A stretch of 64,000 bases of DNA from Phocaeicola dorei (GTDB taxonomy: Bacteria; Bacteroidota; Bacteroidia; Bacteroidales; Bacteroidaceae): contig NZ_CP046176.1 of NCBI RefSeq assembly GCF_013009555.1, forward strand, positions 4,309,501 to 4,373,500, written 5' to 3'. A program made the translations under genes and the position numbers. Positions 54,501 to 62,685 of the stretch are shown here, in pieces. Every line of letters begins with the position of its first letter. The first letter of the stretch is position 1. Below the pieces are notes generated by a model. It did not search any database and was not told the DNA's origin. It saw nothing but the letters and a program-made list of their open reading frames with translations.

Positions 54501-55838
54501 TGCAATCCATAAATGTTCGTCGCTATCAAACAGAAATGATTTTGTATCAAAATAATTGTCCAACTCCCTATAAGTATAGGGACTAGGCGGAAAGAACATT
54601 TTTATAAATGAGCGCTGGGATTTGATCCACAAATTATTTTGTTTGTCAACATAAGTTGTTTTAATAATAGGAGAATAAGGTATATGATTCCTTCCCGGTG
54701 TAAAATAGACTTTTAACTCCCGGCTCTTTTCGTCATAATAACTGAATATACCTTTATAAGGAATAGTCCAAACCACTCCGTTAGGATCTTCATAAATAAA
54801 GAGTTCATTTTCCGGAGAAGAAGCCATGTATCCGGAAGGAGTATTCAAATATTGTTTCACTCCGGTTTCCGGATCAAGCCGGATAATTCCCGGCAATCCG
54901 GTAAATATCCATAGAAATCCTTTAGAATCCTGATAGACTTTTCTCACAGCCGCATCGTCATGCCCCGGAAGAGAGAAATCATATTTCTCCATCGCCAGTT
55001 CAGGGAAACGGCATAGGTACAAACCTTTATCAGACAAAACAGCCAGCTGATTATCTTTCAACACTTTAATTCCGTTTATATGCTGAATCTTCTCTTGAAA
55101 AGGAACGATGTTGAATTGCATGGTATTTACATCATAATAGGCTAGTCTGCCATTCTGTGATGCAAGAAAAACAAGATTATCCATTGTTTCGAACATAGAA
55201 AAGGGATATGAACTAATGGTCCGCTTGCCAAATATGCTAACTCCCTTGTCACTAAATACCCATTCCTCTCCCTGTTTATCTTCAAAGACCCTACTGACTT
55301 TCCCCAGTTCCACATCATCAATAGCTGTAATATACTGAATCCCTGAAGAAACAGTACACTCTTTATCTGAAATTCTGAAACATCCTCCATTATTTAAAGT
55401 AACCCAAGTAATCCCTTTGGATAAAGGATACAAATTTTCTATTTGCAACGGAGTATTAAAATGTTGTTCATACTGTTTCAGAACATTAATCAGCTTATTT
55501 TCACGAATATCATATAAATACAGGCTATGACGATCGTATGCAATCATCCATAAATTGCCGTCGGCCGTATTCTCCAGCCGCTGCATGTGCTGGTTCAAAA
55601 GAGAATCAAACTGAAAAGTCTCGAAATCGCGTCCATCAAACCGGCTTACCCCATTCCAAGTACTAACCCATATAAAACCATTATGACTTTGAAGAATCTG
55701 CGCCGGATTACTTTGAATCAATCCATCTCTAACAGTATATTGACGTGCAACACAAATCGGTTGTCCTTTGACAAAAACAAAATGAAGAGCTAACAACAAG
55801 ATGCCCCATATATATTTTAACTTTATTGTGTTTTCCAT
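51516..55838 (-). CDS. Hybrid two-component system sensor/regulator (HTCS)
   Basis: One 1440-residue protein combines a periplasmic sensor with cytoplasmic signalling. In order: signal/anchor; two-bladed-propeller repeats (about 30-720); a Y_Y_Y domain (about 730-850); and one membrane helix near 870-890. The histidine kinase follows, with HELRTP (His about 922) and an ATPase domain. The receiver has IITDIMMPRMDG (Asp about 1232), and a C-terminal AraC helix-turn-helix covers the last 100 residues. Such proteins sense glycan fragments and activate utilisation loci. The start at 55838 is set by the -7 box at 55864; a longer frame to 55877 crosses it. Confidence 0.96.
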   Translation of the reverse strand: MENTIKLKYIWGILLLALHFVFVKGQPICVARQYTVRDGLIQSNPAQILQSHNGFIWVSTWNGVSRFDGRDFETFQFDSLLNQHMQRLENTADGNLWMIAYDRHSLYLYDIRENKLINVLKQYEQHFNTPLQIENLYPLSKGITWVTLNNGGCFRISDKECTVSSGIQYITAIDDVELGKVSRVFEDKQGEEWVFSDKGVSIFGKRTISSYPFSMFETMDNLVFLASQNGRLAYYDVNTMQFNIVPFQEKIQHINGIKVLKDNQLAVLSDKGLYLCRFPELAMEKYDFSLPGHDDAAVRKVYQDSKGFLWIFTGLPGIIRLDPETGVKQYLNTPSGYMASSPENELFIYEDPNGVVWTIPYKGIFSYYDEKSRELKVYFTPGRNHIPYSPIIKTTYVDKQNNLWIKSQRSFIKMFFPPSPYTYRELDNYFDTKSFLFDSDEHLWIATKKGIIRIMDSQKNLLGYLSPDGELAQTETVFAEGGIYVMLKDQAQTIWLGSKENGLFRLVPRNRPYHYEVYHYMNNPSDPYSISDNKISCIDEDHNGSIWIGTYGGGLNLVEEKEDGAIRFIHAENKLSGFPINRTNSIRCMVEGPGHTMLVGTIEGLITFSSDFSDYENIRFYLNLPRPQAADGLCSADVMSVLRTTDETIYCYCYGGGLCKLVSSNLLSDELRFRSFGKETSPLARALIEDKNHNIWIGSETDITLFDVHDQTFESFGETFFNRSFNYSECLPVADRQGDILMGTEGGMLVFSPDSIVKQAYEAPIVVTGIKYSEDNLSHVLSDADYLEIPTRRRNFTISFAALDYTNSLDIEYAYKLDDNQWYYIGKKNSVSFVSLPAGKYQFQIKATNGDGIWMNSVKTVTLQVLPTFWETGWAKAFYIVVVLVISLAIGYIFFYIYYLKHKVNMEQRLAEIKVRSFIDISHELRTPLTLISGPVSEVLSQEPLTSRTRHHLQLVQKNINRMLLLINQVLDFRKIQNKKMGLTIEYRDIIIMLHNIMDNFRLLSEEKNINFSLQTTLPSVFLWIDSDKFEKIIFNLLSNAFKYTPDNKSITLIVMESGQFVSIAVKDEGIGIPKDKVPSIFERFTTVSKENDMQPSSGIGLSLVNELVKMLHGEIQVESEVKKGSVFKLVLHKGKEIYAQDKNVEYILNDTSEEQETVLAEPEQNDEISLPDMPPATKETLVKVMVVEDNAELRQFICEILSGTYRVVGVADGVMALEEIEEEVPDFIITDIMMPRMDGIELIRHIKENVNTCDIPIIILSAKSSVEDRIQGLQLGIDDYIPKPFSSDYLKSRIENLIRQRKVLQSVFLSKYGAQPKKEPLEAIAYPVSQIVPLDELFMQKLVGFMEENYSNPGLRVNDLAEFMNMSRSVFNRKVNGIMGISPIEYIKNYRLNKAKSFIQSGMSFSEVAFAVGFSDPGYFGKAFKKAFNQTLTEYKNNN

Positions 55839-55863
55839 TTTATATCGATTTACCAAACAAAGT

Positions 55864-55872
55864 ACAAAGATA
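55864..55872 (-). promoter_or_regulatory. -7 box of the HTCS gene
   Basis: TATCTTTGT on the reverse strand, 26 bases before the ATG at 55838. Confidence 0.7.
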
Positions 55873-55936
55873 ACCAAATGTAGATTTCCTCCTAGAATAA
55901 ATTATCAATTAGACATAAAATACAAGGTTAAAATAG

Positions 55937-55982
55937 AAAAAAACGGCAACTTTGGTATAAGAACCAACAGCTGCCATTTTCC
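55937..55982 (-). terminator. Terminator of the susCD operon
   Basis: AAAACGGCAACT pairs (with two G-T pairs) with AGCTGCCATTTT across an inner GGT/ACC stem. On the reverse strand it ends in seven T. Confidence 0.85.
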
Positions 55983-56014
55983 CTAACTACCTTTTCACCC
56001 TATTTCCTACAAGC

Positions 56015-57721
56015 CTATTTATATCCCTCATTTTGTAAAAATTCGTCTTTATTCGTTATGGCGTCCAATAAAGTTTGTGGAAATGGACGCAACATATGAT
56101 AAGCTTTCACATTTTTACCGGCATCAGGATTTCCGGCTTTTATCCGACGGATAAATATTTCACTTCCCATTCGTTTCAAATCAAACCAACGCAATTGTTC
56201 TCCGACCAATTCCCGAGCACGTTCATCCAATATGAAATCAATATCCTCAATGTCACTTTGAGCAACTTTCATAGCCTCCTCTTTGCCAGCCTTAGCTCTT
56301 TGGGAACGAAGAATATTCATATAAGCCAACGCATCCGCTTTGCCGGCTTTTGCTCCTGCTTCCGCCACAATTAAATACATTTCTGCCACACGGATTATAA
56401 AAGCATCCCGTGTTCCACGATCCTCGTTCACCGTAGCACGAGTAGGGTCTTCAAATTTAGAGATAGGCATACATTGTTTCTGACTTTTTACAGAACCATC
56501 TTCATGATAAATATCTGTCCGATCAAGTATCTGATAACGTCCTTTGGCCCACTGACGCTTTACCTGAGGAACAACATCTTTTGTTACCCATATAGCAGTA
56601 TCCCCTTGTACCATATAAGGGTAGTTATCTCCGGTTTTTCCTCCATTAGCCTTCCATAACGAACGGAAAGTCACTTCAAAACGTTGGTCTATATTCTCGT
56701 CATAACAATCCAGCAAATAACGCGTCGGCATATAGTGATTAAAAGGACGACCATATTCTATGCTTCTGACCATACCGGGCTGGTCATCATACTTCATACA
56801 GAAAATCAAATGAGTATGGTTACCCCCTGAACGAATAATATCATTATCCATTTCCTGATTATACAACTGATTAGTAGAAGAATAATCAATATACCAAATC
56901 ACTTCCTTATTGCCATTTCCATCAGAATTTTCCATATCAAATACTGAGGCAAAATCCTTTGATAACTCGAAAGGGCCATTATCAATCACTTCTTTTGCCA
57001 AAGTATAGGCTTGTTCATACAATGCTTTATCATTCAATTCACTTGCTCTAGTCAATAGCAAACGAGCCTTCAAAGCTTTGGCAGCCCACATCGTAACACG
57101 CCCTCCATCCGATTGCGCAACAGACAACCGGCTATCCATACAAAAATCCAAATCTTCAAAAATATGAGTATAAATCTCTGAAACCGAGGTTTTCCTAGGT
57201 GCCATAACAATAGACTCCGATGGCTGATCCGTATAATAAGTATCTCCAAATGTTTCCACCAGAATCCAATAATAATACGCCCGTAAGAAACGCACCTCTG
57301 CTTCTCGTTTACTGGTAAGTGCCTTATCACTGAACAGAACATTCTTTACATGATAGATGGCTGTATTACAAAAGTTGATCGCTTTGTAAAAACGGTCATA
57401 ATACTCTTTACTGATAGGATTGGTCCCATCAAAATCATTCTGATAAGAAACAATGGCGGGATAATCACAACCGCCGCCCGGAGCCAATATATCCGTTCCC
57501 GTTTCACTGAATGCCATAGCAGCAGACTTTCCACCCCAAAAACGCAAGGGAGTATAACAAGAGTTAATCAAAGACTCAAAACCTTTCTCAGTATCATAAT
57601 AACCACCTTCGGTAGTAACCGCACTACGATTGTGTTCTTCCAAAAAATCAGAGCAGCCCGAGCAAACCATAAGAGTAGCTGCCAATGCATATAATAATGT
57701 AATTCGTTTCATAATTTTCAT
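56015..57721 (-). CDS. SusD/RagB-family glycan-binding lipoprotein
   Basis: This outer-membrane lipoprotein lids the SusC transporter and captures the glycan. The 568-residue length is typical. A lipoprotein signal ends at C23 (MVCSGC-SDFLEEH). The helical TPR-like N-terminal part has GFESLINSCYTPLRF and EVRFLRAYYYWILVETFGD. The C-terminal RagB region has GTRDAFIIRVAEMYLIVAEA and ERARELVGEQLRWFDLKRMG. It starts 10 bases after susC. The ligand is unknown; the locus suggests a pectin-derived, apiose-containing glycan. Confidence 0.95.
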   Translation of the reverse strand: MKIMKRITLLYALAATLMVCSGCSDFLEEHNRSAVTTEGGYYDTEKGFESLINSCYTPLRFWGGKSAAMAFSETGTDILAPGGGCDYPAIVSYQNDFDGTNPISKEYYDRFYKAINFCNTAIYHVKNVLFSDKALTSKREAEVRFLRAYYYWILVETFGDTYYTDQPSESIVMAPRKTSVSEIYTHIFEDLDFCMDSRLSVAQSDGGRVTMWAAKALKARLLLTRASELNDKALYEQAYTLAKEVIDNGPFELSKDFASVFDMENSDGNGNKEVIWYIDYSSTNQLYNQEMDNDIIRSGGNHTHLIFCMKYDDQPGMVRSIEYGRPFNHYMPTRYLLDCYDENIDQRFEVTFRSLWKANGGKTGDNYPYMVQGDTAIWVTKDVVPQVKRQWAKGRYQILDRTDIYHEDGSVKSQKQCMPISKFEDPTRATVNEDRGTRDAFIIRVAEMYLIVAEAGAKAGKADALAYMNILRSQRAKAGKEEAMKVAQSDIEDIDFILDERARELVGEQLRWFDLKRMGSEIFIRRIKAGNPDAGKNVKAYHMLRPFPQTLLDAITNKDEFLQNEGYK

Positions 57722-57731
57722 TCTTTACCAG

Positions 57732-60700
57732 TTAAAATTCTACATTCAGACCAAATACAAGTTGTTTTGTCATAGGGAAAGAAATACTTCCTCCCTGTTC
57801 GGGATCATAATTATCAATCTTGCTGAAAGTAAAGAAATTCTTTGCTGTAGCATATACACGGAGTCTGGATAGATTGAGATGTTTCAAAAGTTCCGGTTTG
57901 AAAGTATATCCCAACGTAATATCGCGTATTTTAAAGAAAGAACCATCTTCATACTTCAACGTTGAATAGTAAGTAACCTGTGTATAACTCTTACTTTTAT
58001 TAGGACGCGGAAAAGCATTGGTAGGGTTCTCGGGAGTCCAGTAATCTACATTTCCACCATTTTCCAACGCATTGATACGATACGTAGTATTATAATCATA
58101 CGCAATCCACTGACCCAAACGAGCATACAAGAATACAGACAAATCAAACCCCTTATAATTAAAAGTATTATTGAAACCAAAAGTTACATCCGGACGCTGA
58201 CTGTAAATGATACGATCATCTGTCGTTATGACACCATTACCATCCACATCCTGTACCTTTATATCACCCGGTTCCTGTCCATTGGCAGCAGCGGCAGCCT
58301 CTTCACCCAATTGCCAGATACCTTCTTTCTTATAATCATAAAACACTTTGAAAGGTTCTCCTACAAACCAAGCATTCGCCTCATCCTTTAATTGTCCCGA
58401 AGCAAGTTCTTTTATTTTTTCCCTATTGTGTGACAATGAGAAATCTGAGAACCAGGAGAAGTTCTTGTTTTGAATATTAACCGTGCTCAGTGTCAAATCA
58501 ACACCAGTACTTTCAGTCTTACCGATATTTTCCATAACCGAAGCATAACCGTTAATAGATGGAATTACACGATTCATTAAAATATCCCGGGTTTCTGCCT
58601 TGTAAATATCAATACTACCTGAAATACGATTATTAAAAAATCCGAAATCCAGACCAAGGTTATACTGCGTGGTAGTTTCCCAAGTCAGTTCCTTGTTTGA
58701 CATCGTTTTAGGATAGAATCCATAAGCTCCCTCATTATTGAACGAATAAGTGGAGTTACCCAGCAAACCAACGGTTTGATAAGGATCAATAGCACATTGG
58801 CCAGATTGTCCCCAACTCAACCGGAGTTTTAAATTTGAAATAGCATCCACATTTTTCAGGAAATTCTCTTCATTGATACGCCAGGCCAGTGCTACAGACG
58901 GAAAGTAGCCCCATTTCTTACCTGGTGCAAAAACAGAAGAACCATCGGCACGCAAAGAAGCAGTCAGCATATAGCGATCCATCAATTTATAATTAACACG
59001 CCCAAAGAAGGAAGCCAGATTTTGATCAACCAGTGAACTCTTTATAGTGATTTCTTTTTCATTGGAATACAAATTATGGAACCAGTTATCAGCATATACT
59101 TGTCCCTTTCCACCTGCATAGGTATATTCTTTAGAGTTGAGAATCGTACTGGTTCCAACCATTGCCTGCAAACTATGGATATCAGAGAAGTCCTTTGAAT
59201 AAGTCAGCACATTCTCCCATGTCAGATTACGTGTCATGGTGTGCTCTTTATAGGATTGTGAATCCTTGCCACTTCCCTGCAACGAGTTCTTATCACAGAA
59301 AAAGCCTCTACGCACATTCACTGAGTTCAATCCCAGCGTTGTACGGAATAAAATATCCTTGGTGATATTCCAGTTCAGGTACAAGCTGCCGAAGAAACGC
59401 TCCTGGATGGTATTATCCACACGCATGCCCTCCTGATCGTCAATCAACGGATTCATCTGAGTATTATAACCGGGAGACGGATACATCACTAAATTCCCCT
59501 CCTCATCATAAGGTTTCGAGATAGGAACAATTTTATTAGCCATATTCAGCGGACTATAACGATTATTCTTATCTACATAGGCATAGATAATGTTTGTCCC
59601 TACCTGCACATTGTCAAACAATTGATGGTCCAGTGCTACACGGGCATTATACCGTTTATAGTTATCATCCTTAAAGAGTCCCTCTTCGCTTCTGTAACCC
59701 AAAGATATATTATGTTTGGTTTTCGTATTGCCCCCGGATACAGACACCTCATAATTTTGGTTAAATCCGTTGTGCATCAACATGTCACGATAGTTCGTAT
59801 CATATCCTTTTTCCAGATAAGTCAGTTCTTCAGGAGCAAATACAGCAGCATCCTCTGCGTATTTTCCTGTTGTTCTGTCCCGATAGGCCTCTCTTTTGTA
59901 TTGGGCATATTCTTCAGCATCCATGATATCAGGATAATCAGTTATCATGGTAGAAGAAACAAAAGCATTAAAGGATACTTTTGACTTTCCTTCTTTTCCC
60001 TTTTTAGTCGTAATCATAATAATACCATTCGCACCCCGTGTTCCATAAATAGCTGTAGAAGAGGCATCTTTTAACACTTCAATAGATTCTATATCAGTGG
60101 GATTTATATCTAGCGAGGTACCATAATCAATACCATCCACAAGAATCAACGGAGCATTACTAGCCGTCAATGAACGCTCTCCACGGATTGTAAAATTAGG
60201 TGTGCTTCCTGCTTGCCCCGAAGAGTTTGTAAGATCAAGTCCGGCTACTTTTCCTTGTAATGCCTCCAAGGCATTGGTAGTAGGAATAGCTGTGATATCC
60301 TTACTTTTAATAGAAGCAATGGAACCGGTCATATCCCTTTTCTTTTGCACACCATAACCTATTACTACGACTTCTTCCAAAGTCTGGTTGTCTTCTTTCA
60401 TTTGTACATTCAATGTCTGCTGATTTCCGACAACTATTTTCTGTGGAACATAACCGATGTAAGAGAAGACCAAAGTGGCATCGGCATCCACTTCTTCCAA
60501 CGTATAACGTCCGTCAATATCCGTTATAGTTCCTCCGCTATTTCCTTGAATAACTATACTTACCCCAATCAGCGGCTCATTATTAGCATCGGTTACTCTA
60601 CCGGTGACTCTATGCCTGGAAGCCTGTACTTTACCGGAAGATGCCAGTACTTGTTTGGCAAGACTCACCACAATGGTATTATTCACCTTGCTCAATTGCA

Positions 60701-61001
60701 GACTAGTTTGTTTCCTGATTTGCTCTAAAGCCTGGTCGAAACTTACATTGTCCAAATCAATATCAATCGTATTATACTTTTGGACAACACTCTCATCATA
60801 GAAAAACTCATAACCGGAAAGGTTACTCAGTTTCTTGAACACATCAGCCAATTTTACTTTACGCATCTGCAATGTAACAGTCTGATTCAATTCAACTTGT
60901 GCTGCATGCACAGGGAAAGCAGCCATAGATGCCGAACCTAGCAACAAGGTCGGTACAAGCAATACTCGGGCCCACGAAGCCCTCTTCGCATGTTGTTTCA
61001 T
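57732..61001 (-). CDS. SusC/RagA-family TonB-dependent transporter with signalling (STN) domain
   Basis: The 1089-residue outer-membrane transporter has a signal peptide and an N-terminal STN domain (about 45-110; VTLQMRKVKLADVFKKLS). A carboxypeptidase-like domain (GRVTDANNEPLIGVSIVI, about 130-210) follows. Then come the TonB-box region EEVVVIGYGVQKKRDMTGSI, a plug and a barrel ending KQLVFGLNVEF. The STN domain is the part that contacts a FecR anti-sigma factor, and the FecR gene lies just upstream (28 bases). So transport and sigma-factor signalling are coupled here. Confidence 0.96.
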   Translation of the reverse strand: MKQHAKRASWARVLLVPTLLLGSASMAAFPVHAAQVELNQTVTLQMRKVKLADVFKKLSNLSGYEFFYDESVVQKYNTIDIDLDNVSFDQALEQIRKQTSLQLSKVNNTIVVSLAKQVLASSGKVQASRHRVTGRVTDANNEPLIGVSIVIQGNSGGTITDIDGRYTLEEVDADATLVFSYIGYVPQKIVVGNQQTLNVQMKEDNQTLEEVVVIGYGVQKKRDMTGSIASIKSKDITAIPTTNALEALQGKVAGLDLTNSSGQAGSTPNFTIRGERSLTASNAPLILVDGIDYGTSLDINPTDIESIEVLKDASSTAIYGTRGANGIIMITTKKGKEGKSKVSFNAFVSSTMITDYPDIMDAEEYAQYKREAYRDRTTGKYAEDAAVFAPEELTYLEKGYDTNYRDMLMHNGFNQNYEVSVSGGNTKTKHNISLGYRSEEGLFKDDNYKRYNARVALDHQLFDNVQVGTNIIYAYVDKNNRYSPLNMANKIVPISKPYDEEGNLVMYPSPGYNTQMNPLIDDQEGMRVDNTIQERFFGSLYLNWNITKDILFRTTLGLNSVNVRRGFFCDKNSLQGSGKDSQSYKEHTMTRNLTWENVLTYSKDFSDIHSLQAMVGTSTILNSKEYTYAGGKGQVYADNWFHNLYSNEKEITIKSSLVDQNLASFFGRVNYKLMDRYMLTASLRADGSSVFAPGKKWGYFPSVALAWRINEENFLKNVDAISNLKLRLSWGQSGQCAIDPYQTVGLLGNSTYSFNNEGAYGFYPKTMSNKELTWETTTQYNLGLDFGFFNNRISGSIDIYKAETRDILMNRVIPSINGYASVMENIGKTESTGVDLTLSTVNIQNKNFSWFSDFSLSHNREKIKELASGQLKDEANAWFVGEPFKVFYDYKKEGIWQLGEEAAAAANGQEPGDIKVQDVDGNGVITTDDRIIYSQRPDVTFGFNNTFNYKGFDLSVFLYARLGQWIAYDYNTTYRINALENGGNVDYWTPENPTNAFPRPNKSKSYTQVTYYSTLKYEDGSFFKIRDITLGYTFKPELLKHLNLSRLRVYATAKNFFTFSKIDNYDPEQGGSISFPMTKQLVFGLNVEF

Positions 61002-61029
61002 AGATCTTGATTATTTAATTATTAAGGTA

Positions 61030-62016
61030 TTATTTATATAGAATATACGAATTGTTTTCTTTCCTGTATTTAATTCCCGTAGCCAAGCGAATGGACTCCA
61101 AAACCGCCTCCAAACTCCTATTATCATGCGTACCTGAAAGAAAATTATTAAAGACAAAACTTGAGTCCAATTGTATAGTGTAGTTATACACCCGTTCCAA
61201 CCTCCTCGTCACTTCTTGTATCGGAGTACGGTTAAAGTATAACTTGTTCTGCATCCACAACATATAATTTTGAGTATTCACATGCTCACGTTCCAGATGC
61301 ATATTGGTTTTATCCAATACCAATTGCTCTCCGGGAGTCAGTTTCAATTGTTCTTCGCCGAAATTCATCAGCACCTTTCCTGTGCATAGAGTCAGTTGCA
61401 GTTCCTCACTATCTTCATAATTATTCAGATTAAAAGTAGTACCCAAAACACGTATTTTATAATCCTGACTTTGAATAATGAAAGGACAGTCTTTATTTTT
61501 AGCTACATCAAAATAAGCCTCTCCCTTGAAATGAACGTAACGGTCTTCTTTTCCAAACTGCCTCGGATATTTCATATAAGAGCCTGCATTCAAGATCACT
61601 TTTGTCCCGTCAGGGAGCACCACTTTTTGTCTTTTACCATAAGGTACGTGTATTTCATATTGAGCAACCTTCATGTCTGCCGGATTAGCAAAATAAACTA
61701 CGCTCAAAACGATGCAAAGCAATACAGCCGCAGCAATGCTCCCCCATTTTTTTACTAAATAGATAGATTGACTCCGACGCCTGTCCTCGTAATTGCTGAT
61801 AATTTGAAGTGCCTGACGCTCATTGGAAATCCATTCCTCCCATGAGGATGAAGACTCTTCCTCACCAGTTTTCCATAAACAAGCAGAAGCTTCATCAAAG
61901 TCTTTTGACCGGTCTGTCTTTTTGTCTGCCAACAGTTCCTCAATATCCTTACAGGTATAAATACCGTCAACAAATCTTTTCCAAACCGAATAATGTATCT
62001 TTTGTTTTTCTTTCAT
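61030..62016 (-). CDS. FecR-family anti-sigma factor
   Basis: The 328-residue protein has a cytoplasmic N-terminal sigma-binding region (about 1-85) and one membrane helix (WGSIAAAVLLCIVLSVVYFA, about 91-110). The periplasmic FecR domain reads YEIHVPYGKRQKVVLPDGTKV ... FKGEAYFDVAKN. A C-terminal domain (about 255-328) contacts the STN domain of SusC. It passes the transport signal to the ECF sigma factor, whose gene ends 64 bases upstream. Confidence 0.94.
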   Translation of the reverse strand: MKEKQKIHYSVWKRFVDGIYTCKDIEELLADKKTDRSKDFDEASACLWKTGEEESSSSWEEWISNERQALQIISNYEDRRRSQSIYLVKKWGSIAAAVLLCIVLSVVYFANPADMKVAQYEIHVPYGKRQKVVLPDGTKVILNAGSYMKYPRQFGKEDRYVHFKGEAYFDVAKNKDCPFIIQSQDYKIRVLGTTFNLNNYEDSEELQLTLCTGKVLMNFGEEQLKLTPGEQLVLDKTNMHLEREHVNTQNYMLWMQNKLYFNRTPIQEVTRRLERVYNYTIQLDSSFVFNNFLSGTHDNRSLEAVLESIRLATGIKYRKENNSYILYK

Positions 62017-62080
62017 TATGCATTTCTTTCGTTTCTCTATAAAGGATACGAATCAAAAGCAAAAGGTGGGGATAGGAATC

Positions 62081-62683
62081 TTATGGTTTAACGTATTTTA
62101 ATATGATTAGGCTTACAAGTATTGGACAGGCACTTATGAAAGGGATCAGACAAGCACGAATTTTCTCTAATGCATTTTTTATATGATCTTGCACGGTATA
62201 AACAGACAAACCAAGTTGTTCAGCTATTTCTTTATGAGACAGTCCTCTATTCCGGCTCAATTCGAAAATCTCCCGTTGGCGCGGACTCAGCTGTTCCAAA
62301 GCCTGTGCAATCAATTCCTGAATATTCTTTTCTTCCAGACTCTTCTCTACATCATCTACATAATCAATGGCCTGTTCCATCAGTTTTTCGTATAGCACAG
62401 ATCGGGCAGACAGAGAACGAAATATATCGTAAATACGATTTCTTGCTATAGTATAAAGAAAAGCGGAAAAAGACTGCTCAATCCGAATATCTTCCTTCTT
62501 TTCCCAAACGATCAAAAAAATATCTTGTGTTATATCCTCAGCTATCTCTTTATCCTTGACAAAATGGACACAATAATAAAGGACCTGGGACTTATAAAAA
62601 GAGAAAAGATGACTGAAAGCAATCTTGTCTCCATTTATAAGTTTCCGAATTAATTCCCGCTCTATGTCAAGAGGCAGCTTCAT
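62081..62683 (-). CDS. ECF-type RNA polymerase sigma factor
   Basis: The 200-residue protein has sigma region 2 (about 20-90; AFSHLFSFYKSQVLYYCVHF, AEDITQDIFLIVW) and region 4 (about 125-180; LSPRQREIFELSRNRGLSHKEIAEQLGLS). It lacks regions 1 and 3, as in extracytoplasmic-function sigma factors. It ends in a short hydrophobic tail (FISACPILVSLIILKYV) that could touch the membrane. It starts 2 bases after the glycosidase stop and is followed by fecR, susC and susD on the same strand. Confidence 0.95.
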   Translation of the reverse strand: MKLPLDIERELIRKLINGDKIAFSHLFSFYKSQVLYYCVHFVKDKEIAEDITQDIFLIVWEKKEDIRIEQSFSAFLYTIARNRIYDIFRSLSARSVLYEKLMEQAIDYVDDVEKSLEEKNIQELIAQALEQLSPRQREIFELSRNRGLSHKEIAEQLGLSVYTVQDHIKNALEKIRACLIPFISACPILVSLIILKYVKP

Positions 62684-62685
62684 AC

